Assembly: GCA_022449455.1 (NCBI GenBank)
Contig: JAKUPL010000004.1
Location: 233,393-297,392 of the forward strand
DNA: 64,000 bases
From: Alcanivorax sp.
GTDB lineage: Bacteria > Pseudomonadota > Gammaproteobacteria > Pseudomonadales > Alcanivoracaceae
Direction: 5' to 3'
Below the pieces are notes generated by a model that saw only the letters and a list, made by a program, of their open reading frames with translations, did not search any database and was not told the origin of the DNA. Shown piece by piece: positions 57,173-64,000 of the stretch; the stretch's first letter is position 1; each line of letters starts with the position of its first letter. The position numbers and the translations under genes are program-made.

Positions 57173-57898
57173 ATGGCGCGCCGTGACCGACCCCGCGCCG
57201 GCGTCGACGATGTGGTGCTGATGCCGGTCAGCCCGTCGCAGCGCCGGCGTCGGCGGGTGTCGTTGCTGGCGAGCACGGTGCTGGCGGTGCTGGTGGCGTT
57301 CGGCGGCGGTTTCTGGCTGGGCCAGGGCGGCGCCCTGGACTCCGGCCGGCGCATTCAGGATCTGCGCGCCGAGCTGCGCGAAACCCGCGACAATCTGGGT
57401 GAGGCGCGCCAGGATCTGGCCCGCTATCGGGCCGATTCGCAGGTGTCCGACCAGGCCGGTGAACAACTGCGTCAGGAAATCCGCGCCCTGCGCGACCAGT
57501 CGGCGGAACTGGAAGAGGCGGTGGCGTTCTACAAGAACGTCATGTCGCCGGGGGCCGCCGACCAGCCGCTGCAGGTGCAGAAGCTGGAGGTGGGGCCCGC
57601 CGACGGTGAGCGCCGCTTCCGCTACCGCCTGATTCTGGTGCAGACCGGTGACAACCGGGGCTATCTGTCCGGGCGGGTGAATCTGGCTCTGAAAGGGCTG
57701 CGCGACGGTGAGCCGGAAACCCTGGAGGCCGGCGAGTTGCTTGAGGACGGCGCCGATTTGAGCTTCAAGTTCCGTTATTTTCAGGAGCTTTCCGGTATTC
57801 TGACGGTGCCCGAGGGTTTCGAGGTGAGCACGCTGGAAGTGATGGCACGCTCCACCGGCGGCCGGCGCGCGGAGGTGTCGCGCAGTCTGCCCTGGTGA
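57173..57898 (+). CDS. DUF6776-like membrane-anchored coiled-coil protein
   Basis: Function unknown. 241 aa: a basic N-terminus (SPSQRRRRRVS), a membrane helix (LLASTVLAVLVAFGGGFWLG, about residues 31-50), a coiled coil (IQDLRAELRETRDNLGEARQ and following, about 60-125), and a C-terminal periplasmic beta domain with FRYRLILVQTGDNRGYLSGR and FKFRYFQELSGILTVPEGFE. Similar proteins precede bactofilin and erpA in Pseudomonas, so a cell-envelope or cytoskeletal role with the neighbouring bactofilin is a plausible guess. It starts at ATG 57173. Confidence 0.8.
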   Translation: MARRDRPRAGVDDVVLMPVSPSQRRRRRVSLLASTVLAVLVAFGGGFWLGQGGALDSGRRIQDLRAELRETRDNLGEARQDLARYRADSQVSDQAGEQLRQEIRALRDQSAELEEAVAFYKNVMSPGAADQPLQVQKLEVGPADGERRFRYRLILVQTGDNRGYLSGRVNLALKGLRDGEPETLEAGELLEDGADLSFKFRYFQELSGILTVPEGFEVSTLEVMARSTGGRRAEVSRSLPW

Positions 57899-57928
57899 AT
57901 CAACCGACCGACTAGCAGGAGAGAGCAG

Positions 57929-58369
57929 GTGAGGCGAGACAAGAAGAACAGTGGCCAGCAGAGTTTCCGCGACCACACCCTGATCGCGCCCAGTGCCCGC
58001 GTCGTGGGGGACATCGAATTCAATGGCGGTCTGCACGTCCAGGGGGAAGTGGACGGCAACATCACCGTGGGCGGTGAAGGCGGCCAACTGGTGATCGGCG
58101 AGACCGGCGTGGTGCGCGGCGAGATCCGCGTGCCCAGGATCACCATCAATGGCCGGGTGGAAGGCGACGTCAACGCCACCGAGCACCTGGAGCTGGCCAG
58201 CAAGGCCCAGGTGGAAGGCAACGTGTTCTACGTGACCATCGAGATGCTGATCGGCGCCCGCGTCAACGGCAAACTGGTGCGCCTGGACGAGGAGCGCCGC
58301 AACCTGCCGGCGCCGGAGAAGCCGGGTGCGGCCCCGGCCGGTGCGCCGCCGGCCACGGACAATTCTTGA
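57929..58369 (+). CDS. Bactofilin family polymer-forming protein
   Basis: Cytoskeletal beta-helix protein that polymerises without nucleotide. GTG start at 57929 with AGGAGA upstream; 146 aa. The central domain has repeating short beta turns ([80 protein letters not shown]), and the ends are charged and Pro/Ala-rich ([17 protein letters not shown]). It lies between the DUF6776-like gene and erpA on the same strand, as in Pseudomonas. Confidence 0.93.
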   Translation: MRRDKKNSGQQSFRDHTLIAPSARVVGDIEFNGGLHVQGEVDGNITVGGEGGQLVIGETGVVRGEIRVPRITINGRVEGDVNATEHLELASKAQVEGNVFYVTIEMLIGARVNGKLVRLDEERRNLPAPEKPGAAPAGAPPATDNS

Positions 58370-58422
58370 CTGTAACACTCGGGTATTGGACCATGACCTC
58401 CGTAACAGCAGTTCAGGCCGAC

Positions 58423-58761
58423 ATGAGCGATTCCAATCCCATTATTCTGACCGAGCGCGCCGCCGCCAAGGTGCGCGAGCTGCGGGACGACGAAGGCAAC
58501 CCCGATCTCAAGCTGCGGGTGTACATCACCGGCGGCGGCTGCGCGGGGTTTTCCTATGGCTTCACCTTCGATGAGCAGGTCAACGAAGACGACACCTCGG
58601 TGAACCGCGAGGACGTGACCCTGCTGGTGGACGCCATGAGCATTCAGTATCTGGACGGGTCCGAGGTGGACTACGAACAGGGCCTGATGGGCTCCCGCTT
58701 TATCGTTCACAACCCCAACGCCGCCACCACCTGTGGCTGTGGGTCGTCGTTCTCGGTGTAA
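58423..58761 (+). CDS. erpA: Iron-sulfur cluster insertion protein ErpA
   Basis: A-type carrier inserting Fe-S clusters into apoproteins. Start [17 protein letters not shown] at 58423 gives 112 aa, close to the 114 of E. coli; ATG 58393 would add ten residues with poor codon usage. The three cluster cysteines are present: [20 protein letters not shown] (about residue 41) and CGCGSSFSV (two Cys near the C-terminus). [20 protein letters not shown] is typical of ErpA. It lies 54 nt after bactofilin. Confidence 0.96.
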   Translation: MSDSNPIILTERAAAKVRELRDDEGNPDLKLRVYITGGGCAGFSYGFTFDEQVNEDDTSVNREDVTLLVDAMSIQYLDGSEVDYEQGLMGSRFIVHNPNAATTCGCGSSFSV

Positions 58762-58854
58762 TCCCGAAAACGTCCCTCGCGGGAACTTTGGCGGTCACGG
58801 AACAGTCATCAAAGTATCAGATTACTGTCGTCAACAGCACGGATGCTGAGGGGC

Positions 58855-59391
58855 ATGATGATACAGCGACCTTCACTGCAACGTATGACCGCCGCCGACG
58901 CCCGCGCCATGTGCTGGCTGTTGGGGCAACCCCGCGCCGCCCATCGGGCGCAGCTGGCCCGTGGCATCTCGCGGCTGGGCGACGGCCCCCTCTATGTGTT
59001 TCTGGCGCTGGTGATCTGGCTGCTGGACAGCACCGACGGCGCCCGCTTCGCCCAGGCCGCGGTGATCGCCTACGGGCTGGAAGTGCCCGCCTTCATGCTT
59101 CTCAAACATCTGATCAAGCGACCGCGCCCGGCGGACATGGACACCACTCTCTGTGTGTTCCTGAAGCCGGCGGATCGGTTCAGCTTTCCCTCCGGCCACA
59201 CCGCCGCGGCCTTCGTGATGGCCACGCTGATGGGGGTGTTCTACCCGGTGGGCGCCTCGCTGATGCTGGCGTTCGCCGTCCTGGTGGGGCTCTCCCGGGT
59301 TCTGCTGGGGGTGCATTATCCTTCCGATATCGCCGCCGGCGCGCTGCTCGGCGCTGTGTGCGCCCTGGCCGGGGTGGTGCTGGTCGGTTGA
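58855..59391 (+). CDS. PAP2-superfamily membrane phosphatase
   Basis: Phosphatidic-acid-phosphatase-type or undecaprenyl-pyrophosphate-phosphatase-like enzyme; substrate not known. About 178 aa, start uncertain (ATG 58843, 58855 or 58858; GAGGGG at 58848-58853). The three PAP2 motifs are intact: KHLIKRPRPAD (motif 1, about residue 85), FPSGHTAAA (motif 2, about 113) and SRVLLGVHYPSD (motif 3, about 150), with five or so hydrophobic helices. Lies between erpA and anmK, which are adjacent in Pseudomonas, so it is an insertion in that order. Lipid or cell-wall carrier recycling fits the neighbours. Confidence 0.9.
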   Translation: MMIQRPSLQRMTAADARAMCWLLGQPRAAHRAQLARGISRLGDGPLYVFLALVIWLLDSTDGARFAQAAVIAYGLEVPAFMLLKHLIKRPRPADMDTTLCVFLKPADRFSFPSGHTAAAFVMATLMGVFYPVGASLMLAFAVLVGLSRVLLGVHYPSDIAAGALLGAVCALAGVVLVG

Positions 59392-59409
59392 AAGGTCGGG
59401 CAGGTCCGC

Positions 59410-60540
59410 TCAGTCCGGCAGGGTAAGCCGGCCCAGCACCGCAGGCCGGCGCGCGCCGGTGACCGCCGGCGCATTACCCGGCACCCGATGCCACCAGGCC
59501 CAGGCCAGCCAGGCGAAGGCCGCCGCTTCCACCCAGTCCGGTGCCAGGCCCGCTTCCGTGGTGGCCACCACCGGTACCCCCAGACAACGTTGCAGACGCG
59601 CCATCAGATCCCGGTTGTGGGCGCCGCCGCCGCACACCAGCAGGCGCGCCGGCGCGAACGGCGTCAGCGCGTCCGCCACGCTGCGGGCGGTGAGCTCCGC
59701 CAGAGTGGCCTGCACATCGCGGGGGGCGACATTCCCCTCCAGAGTGTTCATGAGCCAGTCCAGATGGAAGTATTCGCGGCCGGTGCTCTTGGGCGGCGCC
59801 AGTTGGAAATAGGGATCGGCCAGCAGCGCGTCCAGCAACATCGGCAGCACCCGGCCGCCGGCGGCCCAGGCGCCGTCCGCGTCGAAGCCCCGGCCCTGGT
59901 GGCGCTGGTGCCACAGATCCAGCAGCGTGTTGGCCGGGCCGGTGTCGAAGCCACCGGTGAGGGTGCCGTGGTCCAGCAGGCTGACATTGGCGATGCCGCC
60001 CAGGTTCAGCACCGCCACCCGGGCGTCGGGCGCGCCGAACAGGTATTCATGGAAGCGCGGCGCCAGGGGCGCGCCCTGGCCGCCCAGCACCATGTCCTTG
60101 TTGCGGAAATCGCTGATCACCGGCAGCCCGGTGCCGGTGGCCAGGGTGTCCGCGCAACCCAGCTGCAGGCTGAAGCCGTCGTCCCCGGGGCGATGGCGCA
60201 CGGTCTGTCCGTGGCAGCCGATGGCGGTGACCGCCTCGGCTTCGAGGTCGGCGCCGGCGAGCAGGGCCTGGACGGCGGCGGTGTATTCCCGGCCCAGGGC
60301 CCGATGGCAGGGGCCGGCCCGGTCGATCTCGTCGCTTCCGGGGCGGGTCAGCGCCAGCAGGCGCTCCCGCAATGTCGGGGGCAGGGGCGCGGAATGGGTG
60401 GCCAGGATTTCCACCCTCTGGTTCCGGAAGCGGGCCAGGACCGCGTCGATGCCGTCCAGGCTGGTGCCGGTCATCAGGCCGGCGAAGAGCTGCGCCCCGG
60501 GCGCGGGGCTATCATCAGACGTGGGGGTATTAGAAAACAT
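59410..60540 (-). CDS. anmK: 1,6-anhydro-N-acetylmuramic acid kinase
   Basis: Recycles anhydroMurNAc to MurNAc-6-phosphate during peptidoglycan turnover. 376 aa. It has FAGLMTGTSLDGIDAVLARF (ATP/metal N-terminus), AIGCHGQTVRHRPG with catalytic-site His, LNLGGIANVSLLD, GFDTGPANTLLDLWHQRHQG (phosphate-binding Asp-Thr-Gly) and LLVCGGGAHNRDLMARLQRC. It overlaps the end of the M23 peptidase gene by 11 nt. Both genes act on peptidoglycan, one cutting and one salvaging. Confidence 0.97.
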   Translation of the reverse strand: MFSNTPTSDDSPAPGAQLFAGLMTGTSLDGIDAVLARFRNQRVEILATHSAPLPPTLRERLLALTRPGSDEIDRAGPCHRALGREYTAAVQALLAGADLEAEAVTAIGCHGQTVRHRPGDDGFSLQLGCADTLATGTGLPVISDFRNKDMVLGGQGAPLAPRFHEYLFGAPDARVAVLNLGGIANVSLLDHGTLTGGFDTGPANTLLDLWHQRHQGRGFDADGAWAAGGRVLPMLLDALLADPYFQLAPPKSTGREYFHLDWLMNTLEGNVAPRDVQATLAELTARSVADALTPFAPARLLVCGGGAHNRDLMARLQRCLGVPVVATTEAGLAPDWVEAAAFAWLAWAWWHRVPGNAPAVTGARRPAVLGRLTLPD

Positions 60541-61942
60541 TGCTGCTGGCCAGCGTGGCGGCCTCCGCGAACAGGGTCATCTGGGCCTCCATGCGTTTGG
60601 CCTGAACCAGGAACTGCGGCTTCTCGTTGTTGGTGACGCTCTCCGCCTTGGGCAGCTCCACGGTTTGCGGATTGCGGTGGACGCCGTCGACGCGGAATTC
60701 GTAGTGCAGGTGGGGGCCGGTGGCCAGGCCGGACATGCCCACATAGCCGATGGTCTGGCCCTGGTTGACGCGGCTGCCCACGCGGATGCCCTTGGCGAAC
60801 CCGCGCATGTGCGCGTACAGGGTGCTGTAGCGCTGGCCGTGCTGGAGAATCAGCACGTTGCCGTAGCCGCCCTTGACCCCGGCGAAGATCACCTTGCCCT
60901 TGCCGGCGGACTTGATCGGCGTGCCGCTGGGCGCGGCGTAATCGATGCCACGGTGGGCGCGTACCTTGTTGAGGATCGGATGCTTGCGGCCCAGGTTGAA
61001 GCGGGAACTGATCCGCGAGAACGCCACCGGGGTGCGAATGAACGCCTTGCGCATGGAGCGCCCCTGGCTGTCGAAGTAATCGGTGTCGCCGGAACGGGTC
61101 TGGAACCGGTAGGCGCTGAGATGGCGGCCCTGATTCCAGAATTCCGCCGCCAGGATATTGCCTTCACCCACCTTCTCGCCGTCCAGGTACAGCTCTTCGT
61201 AGAGCACCCGGAAGCGGTCGCCGTTGCGAATATCCAGCACGAAATCGATGTCCCAGCCAAAGATATTGGCCAACTGCATGGTCAGGTTGTCGCTCATGCC
61301 GGCGGCATGGCCGGCCAGGAACAGGGAATTGTCGATGGTGGCTTCGGCGAAGCGGGTGCGGCGCTGGTACTGGCGGGTCTCGTTCTCCACCCGCCAGCGA
61401 CCGTCGTCCTCGAGGATGGCCTTGACGGTCTCGATGCGGGACGGGTGGTAGCTGAGCGCGGTCAGTTCCCCTGCACCGTCCACGGTGATGTTGAGGCTGT
61501 CGCCGGGGCGCAGATTGGCCAGTTCCGCCAGTTGGTCGTCACCGGTGACCAGGCGGTGCACCTGGGCGGCGGTCACGCCGTGGGCTTGCAGCAGGGTGGA
61601 GAGGGTGTCGCCGGATTGCACTTTCAATTCCACCCAATCCGGCTCCGGCGCCGTAGGAACCGGTTCGGCGGCGGTCTGGGCGCGGCCCGGGGCCGGCGCC
61701 GGCTGCGGTTTCAGCGCCGGGGCGGGGCGTGGCGCCGACTCGGCCAGCGCCACGGTCCGTGTTCGTTCGGGGCGGCTTTCTCCGGACTCCGGCGCCAGGG
61801 CCATGATCACCACGGTGAGGCCGAGGGCGGCGGAAACGGCGAGATGGGCACGGGGGAATCGGCGCGCCATGCGGCCGAGGGCGGAAAGTTTCATTCTCAT
61901 GCTGGTCGCTACACTCTGAGTAGGCCGCCTTTGGGCATTCAT
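60530..61942 (-). CDS. M23-family peptidoglycan endopeptidase (OapA/LysM-like plus LytM)
   Basis: Probable zinc endopeptidase acting on peptide crosslinks, MepM/ShyA type. The start at 61942 (GGAGG upstream) gives 470 aa with a basic N-terminus and one membrane anchor (AHLAVSAALGLTVVIMALAP, about residues 32-51). A LysM/OapA-like domain follows (VELKVQSGDTLSTLLQAHGV, about 104-125), a middle domain, and the LytM zinc site: NKVRAHRGIDYAAPSGTPIK (H-x3-D), YAHMRGFAKGIRVGSRVNQG and ATGPHLHYEFRVDGVHRNP (H-x-H). In the same order with tyrS and 16S as in Pseudomonas. Confidence 0.93.
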   Translation of the reverse strand: MNAQRRPTQSVATSMRMKLSALGRMARRFPRAHLAVSAALGLTVVIMALAPESGESRPERTRTVALAESAPRPAPALKPQPAPAPGRAQTAAEPVPTAPEPDWVELKVQSGDTLSTLLQAHGVTAAQVHRLVTGDDQLAELANLRPGDSLNITVDGAGELTALSYHPSRIETVKAILEDDGRWRVENETRQYQRRTRFAEATIDNSLFLAGHAAGMSDNLTMQLANIFGWDIDFVLDIRNGDRFRVLYEELYLDGEKVGEGNILAAEFWNQGRHLSAYRFQTRSGDTDYFDSQGRSMRKAFIRTPVAFSRISSRFNLGRKHPILNKVRAHRGIDYAAPSGTPIKSAGKGKVIFAGVKGGYGNVLILQHGQRYSTLYAHMRGFAKGIRVGSRVNQGQTIGYVGMSGLATGPHLHYEFRVDGVHRNPQTVELPKAESVTNNEKPQFLVQAKRMEAQMTLFAEAATLASSNVF

Positions 61943-62155
61943 GGCGGAGCCTCCGGCCATTCGGGTTCGCGGGGGAGGATCCTTGAATTGCAGCAAAGAT
62001 ACCCGCCTTCTACCAGCGCCTTCAAGTGCTACAATAGCCCGCTTTTCCGGGTCCGGAAGCCCCGGCGGTCGGCCTTTCTGACCGTCGTGGGCCGGTCGGG
62101 TTCCCCGTCAGTCCGGACCCGCCGCCGGGGCGGTCCGAAGTATTTGAGGTAGTTC

Positions 62156-63355
62156 ATGGTCAAGGTCGAAGAGCAAATGGCGCTGCTATCACGGGGTGCC
62201 GATGAAATCATTCAGGAAGACGAGCTGCGCGAGCGGATCGCCAGCGGCAAGCCGCTGCGGGTCAAGGCCGGGTTCGACCCCACCGCCCCGGATCTGCATC
62301 TTGGGCATACGGTGCTGATCAACAAGCTGCGCCAGTTCCAGGAGTTGGGCCACCACGTGATGTTCCTGATTGGCGATTTCACCGGCCTGATCGGTGACCC
62401 CACCGGTAAGAGCGCCACCCGGCCGCCGCTCACGCCGGAGGAAATCGAACGCAATGCGGAAACCTATAAGGAGCAGGTGTTCAAGATCCTGGATCCGGCC
62501 AGGACCGAGGTGGTGTTTAACTCCAGCTGGATGAACAAGCTGGGCGCGGCTGGCATGATCAAGCTGGCCAGCCAGTACACGGTGGCGCGCATGCTGGAGC
62601 GCGACGACTTCGACAAGCGCTACCGGGCCAACCAGCCGATCGCGGTGCACGAATTCCTCTACCCGCTGGTACAGGGCTACGACTCGGTGGCCATGGAAGC
62701 GGACGTGGAGCTGGGCGGCACCGATCAGAAGTTCAACCTGCTGATGGGGCGCACCCTGCAGAAGGCCCACGGCCAACGGCCGCAGATTTGCCTGACCATG
62801 CCGATCCTGGAGGGCCTGGATGGCGTGCAGAAGATGTCCAAGTCGCTGAAGAACTATGTGGGTGTCAGTGACGCCCCCGGCGATATGTACCGCAAGCTGC
62901 TGTCGATTCCCGACGCCCTGACCTGGCGATACTATGAACTGCTCAGCGGGCTCTCCAACGAGGCCCTGGCGGAGCGCAAGGCGGAGGCCGAGCGCCTGGG
63001 CAGCCCCCAGGAGGCCAAAAAAGCCTTTGCCCTGGAGATGGTGACCCGCTTCCATGGCGAGGACGCCGCCCGGGCTGCCCCTTCATCGGCGGGCAACCTG
63101 ACCGCCCTGGGCGAGATTCCGGACAATGTGCCGGAAGTGGAAGTGGTGCTCGAGGACGGCGACGAGATTCATGTGGTGCCGCTGCTGCGTCTCGCCGGCC
63201 TGGCCCAGAACGGCAAGGCCGCCAAGGATGTGTTCGGGCGGGGCGCGGTGTACGTGGACGGTACCCAGCTCACCGAGGAGCGCAGTTTCGCCCGCGGCGA
63301 GAGCGCGGTGATCCAGGCGGGCAAAAAGAAGATTGCCCGGGTGATCATCAAGTAA
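62156..63355 (+). CDS. tyrS: Tyrosyl-tRNA synthetase (TyrZ type)
   Basis: Charges tRNA-Tyr with tyrosine. 399 aa; starts [20 protein letters not shown] at ATG 62156. Class I motifs: [14 protein letters not shown] (HIGH-like HLGH, about residue 45), the Tyr-binding [19 protein letters not shown] and the KMSKS loop [11 protein letters not shown] (about 226). The C-terminal S4 domain has [20 protein letters not shown]. The sequence type (long [14 protein letters not shown] connection) resembles Pseudomonas TyrZ, not E. coli TyrS. The rRNA operon lies downstream. Confidence 0.97.
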   Translation: MVKVEEQMALLSRGADEIIQEDELRERIASGKPLRVKAGFDPTAPDLHLGHTVLINKLRQFQELGHHVMFLIGDFTGLIGDPTGKSATRPPLTPEEIERNAETYKEQVFKILDPARTEVVFNSSWMNKLGAAGMIKLASQYTVARMLERDDFDKRYRANQPIAVHEFLYPLVQGYDSVAMEADVELGGTDQKFNLLMGRTLQKAHGQRPQICLTMPILEGLDGVQKMSKSLKNYVGVSDAPGDMYRKLLSIPDALTWRYYELLSGLSNEALAERKAEAERLGSPQEAKKAFALEMVTRFHGEDAARAAPSSAGNLTALGEIPDNVPEVEVVLEDGDEIHVVPLLRLAGLAQNGKAAKDVFGRGAVYVDGTQLTEERSFARGESAVIQAGKKKIARVIIK

Positions 63356-63454
63356 TCCGGGGCTTTCAGGGCCTTTTGGGCGCCTGGCGGGCGGTCCGGG
63401 CCGGACGAATTCTGACCGCTTGCAAAGAATTTCGAGAAAAGCTCCAAAAAAGGT
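63356..63454 (+). other. Region between tyrS and the rRNA promoter
   Basis: Contains the tyrS 3' end region without a clear intrinsic terminator (GGGCGCCTGG and similar GC repeats at 63380-63400). A-rich sequence from 63424 to 63452 (AAAGAATTTCGAGAAAAGCT, then CCAAAAAAGG) is placed as an UP element for the promoter that follows. Confidence 0.45.
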
Positions 63455-63482
63455 TTGACAGGTCCGGCCCGATCCGTAGAAT
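63455..63482 (+). promoter_or_regulatory. rRNA operon promoter P1
   Basis: TTGACA (63455-63460), 16-nt spacer, TAGAAT (63477-63482), then the GC-rich discriminator GCGCACTC. An A-rich UP-like tract precedes it. The 16-nt spacing and GC discriminator are classic of stringently controlled rrn P1 promoters, so this should respond to ppGpp/DksA. Confidence 0.85.
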
Positions 63483-63525
63483 GCGCACTCCTCGACGGGG
63501 CAACGACGAAACGCTCAGCCCCGCG

Positions 63526-63536
63526 GCTCTTTAACA
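63526..63536 (+). promoter_or_regulatory. rRNA leader boxA antitermination element
   Basis: GCTCTTTAACA in the leader about 45 nt after the predicted transcription start, matching the Nus-factor boxA consensus (TGCTCTTTAACA). It loads NusB/NusE/NusA/NusG on RNA polymerase for rRNA antitermination. Confidence 0.85.
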
Positions 63537-63672
63537 ATCAGGCAAGCAAACGTGTGGGACCTGTTCGGAGTTGGATGTCTCAATAGACATCGGCTTTGAA
63601 CAAGTCAACCTAGTTGAATTTGTTTCGAGCTGAGCTTGTATTAAGTGCGCAGGCACTTTAAACGCTTTAATC

Positions 63673-64000
<328 letters not shown>

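Overview
The window is a GC-rich, densely coded chromosome segment of a gammaproteobacterium. Gene order follows Pseudomonas closely: grpE-dnaK-dnaJ-dapB-carAB-greA, then ftsH-folP-glmM-tpiA-secG, rimP-nusA-infB-rbfA-truB-rpsO-pnp, acs, the pan genes, pcnB-cbrB-cbrA, gluQRS-dksA, thiD-thiE-hemL and erpA-anmK-M23 peptidase-tyrS-16S rRNA. Some blocks are joined or filled differently from Pseudomonas (a deoxynucleoside kinase between folK and panB, a MarR/EmrAB cassette after pnp, a giant lysine/alanine-rich DksA). Together with the high GC content this suggests a Pseudomonas relative such as Alcanivoracaceae. That placement is inference from synteny, not a measurement. I saw no prophage, insertion sequence, integron or CRISPR array; this is core genome.

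Layout. 1-9.9 kb: heat-shock chaperones under a sigma-32-type promoter, lysine biosynthesis (dapB), carbamoyl phosphate synthase with a candidate attenuator leader, and greA. 9.9-16.5 kb: yhbY (reverse strand) divergent from rlmE-ftsH-folP-glmM-tpiA-secG, ending in tRNA-Leu(GAG). 16.6-25.7 kb: a strong stable-RNA promoter, tRNA-fMet, then the translation operon rimP to pnp. 25.7-28.9 kb: a MarR-controlled EmrAB-type efflux cassette. 28.9-43.3 kb, almost all on the minus strand: acs; pcnB-folK-deoxynucleoside kinase-panB-panC-panD; the carbon-control locus cbrX-cbrA-cbrB followed by a CrcZ-like small RNA; gluQRS and dksA. 43.5-52.3 kb: aminotransferase-sfsA, a three-gene overlapping operon (PfkB kinase, Rieske protein, SrkA), mrcB, an EcsC-family protein, a TPR lipoprotein and ybaK. 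52.3-64 kb: thiD-thiE-hemL, hemJ, a ClC transporter, a DUF6776-like protein, bactofilin, erpA, a PAP2 phosphatase, anmK, an M23 endopeptidase, tyrS, and an rRNA operon whose 16S gene runs off the window.

Most notable region: 36.1-41.1 kb. CbrA (SLC5 transporter fused to a histidine kinase) is preceded by an overlapping 58-codon two-helix membrane protein, CbrX-like. CbrB is an NtrC-type regulator by sequence, but the GAFTGA sigma-54 contact loop is cleanly absent. Downstream on the same strand lies a non-coding stretch with CrcZ hallmarks: several A-rich AAnAAnAA (Hfq/Crc-type) motifs and a strong intrinsic terminator. GTTACC dyads lie upstream, and no GG-N10-GC (-24/-12) promoter is visible between them and the A-rich part. 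Together this suggests a carbon catabolite-control circuit homologous to Pseudomonas CbrAB-CrcZ but possibly rewired away from sigma-54.

Also notable are a DksA with a 278-residue histone-H1-like N-terminal tail, an initiator tRNA with a U1-U72 mismatch, and palindromic intergenic repeats sharing an AGGAGCGG...CCGCGA frame.
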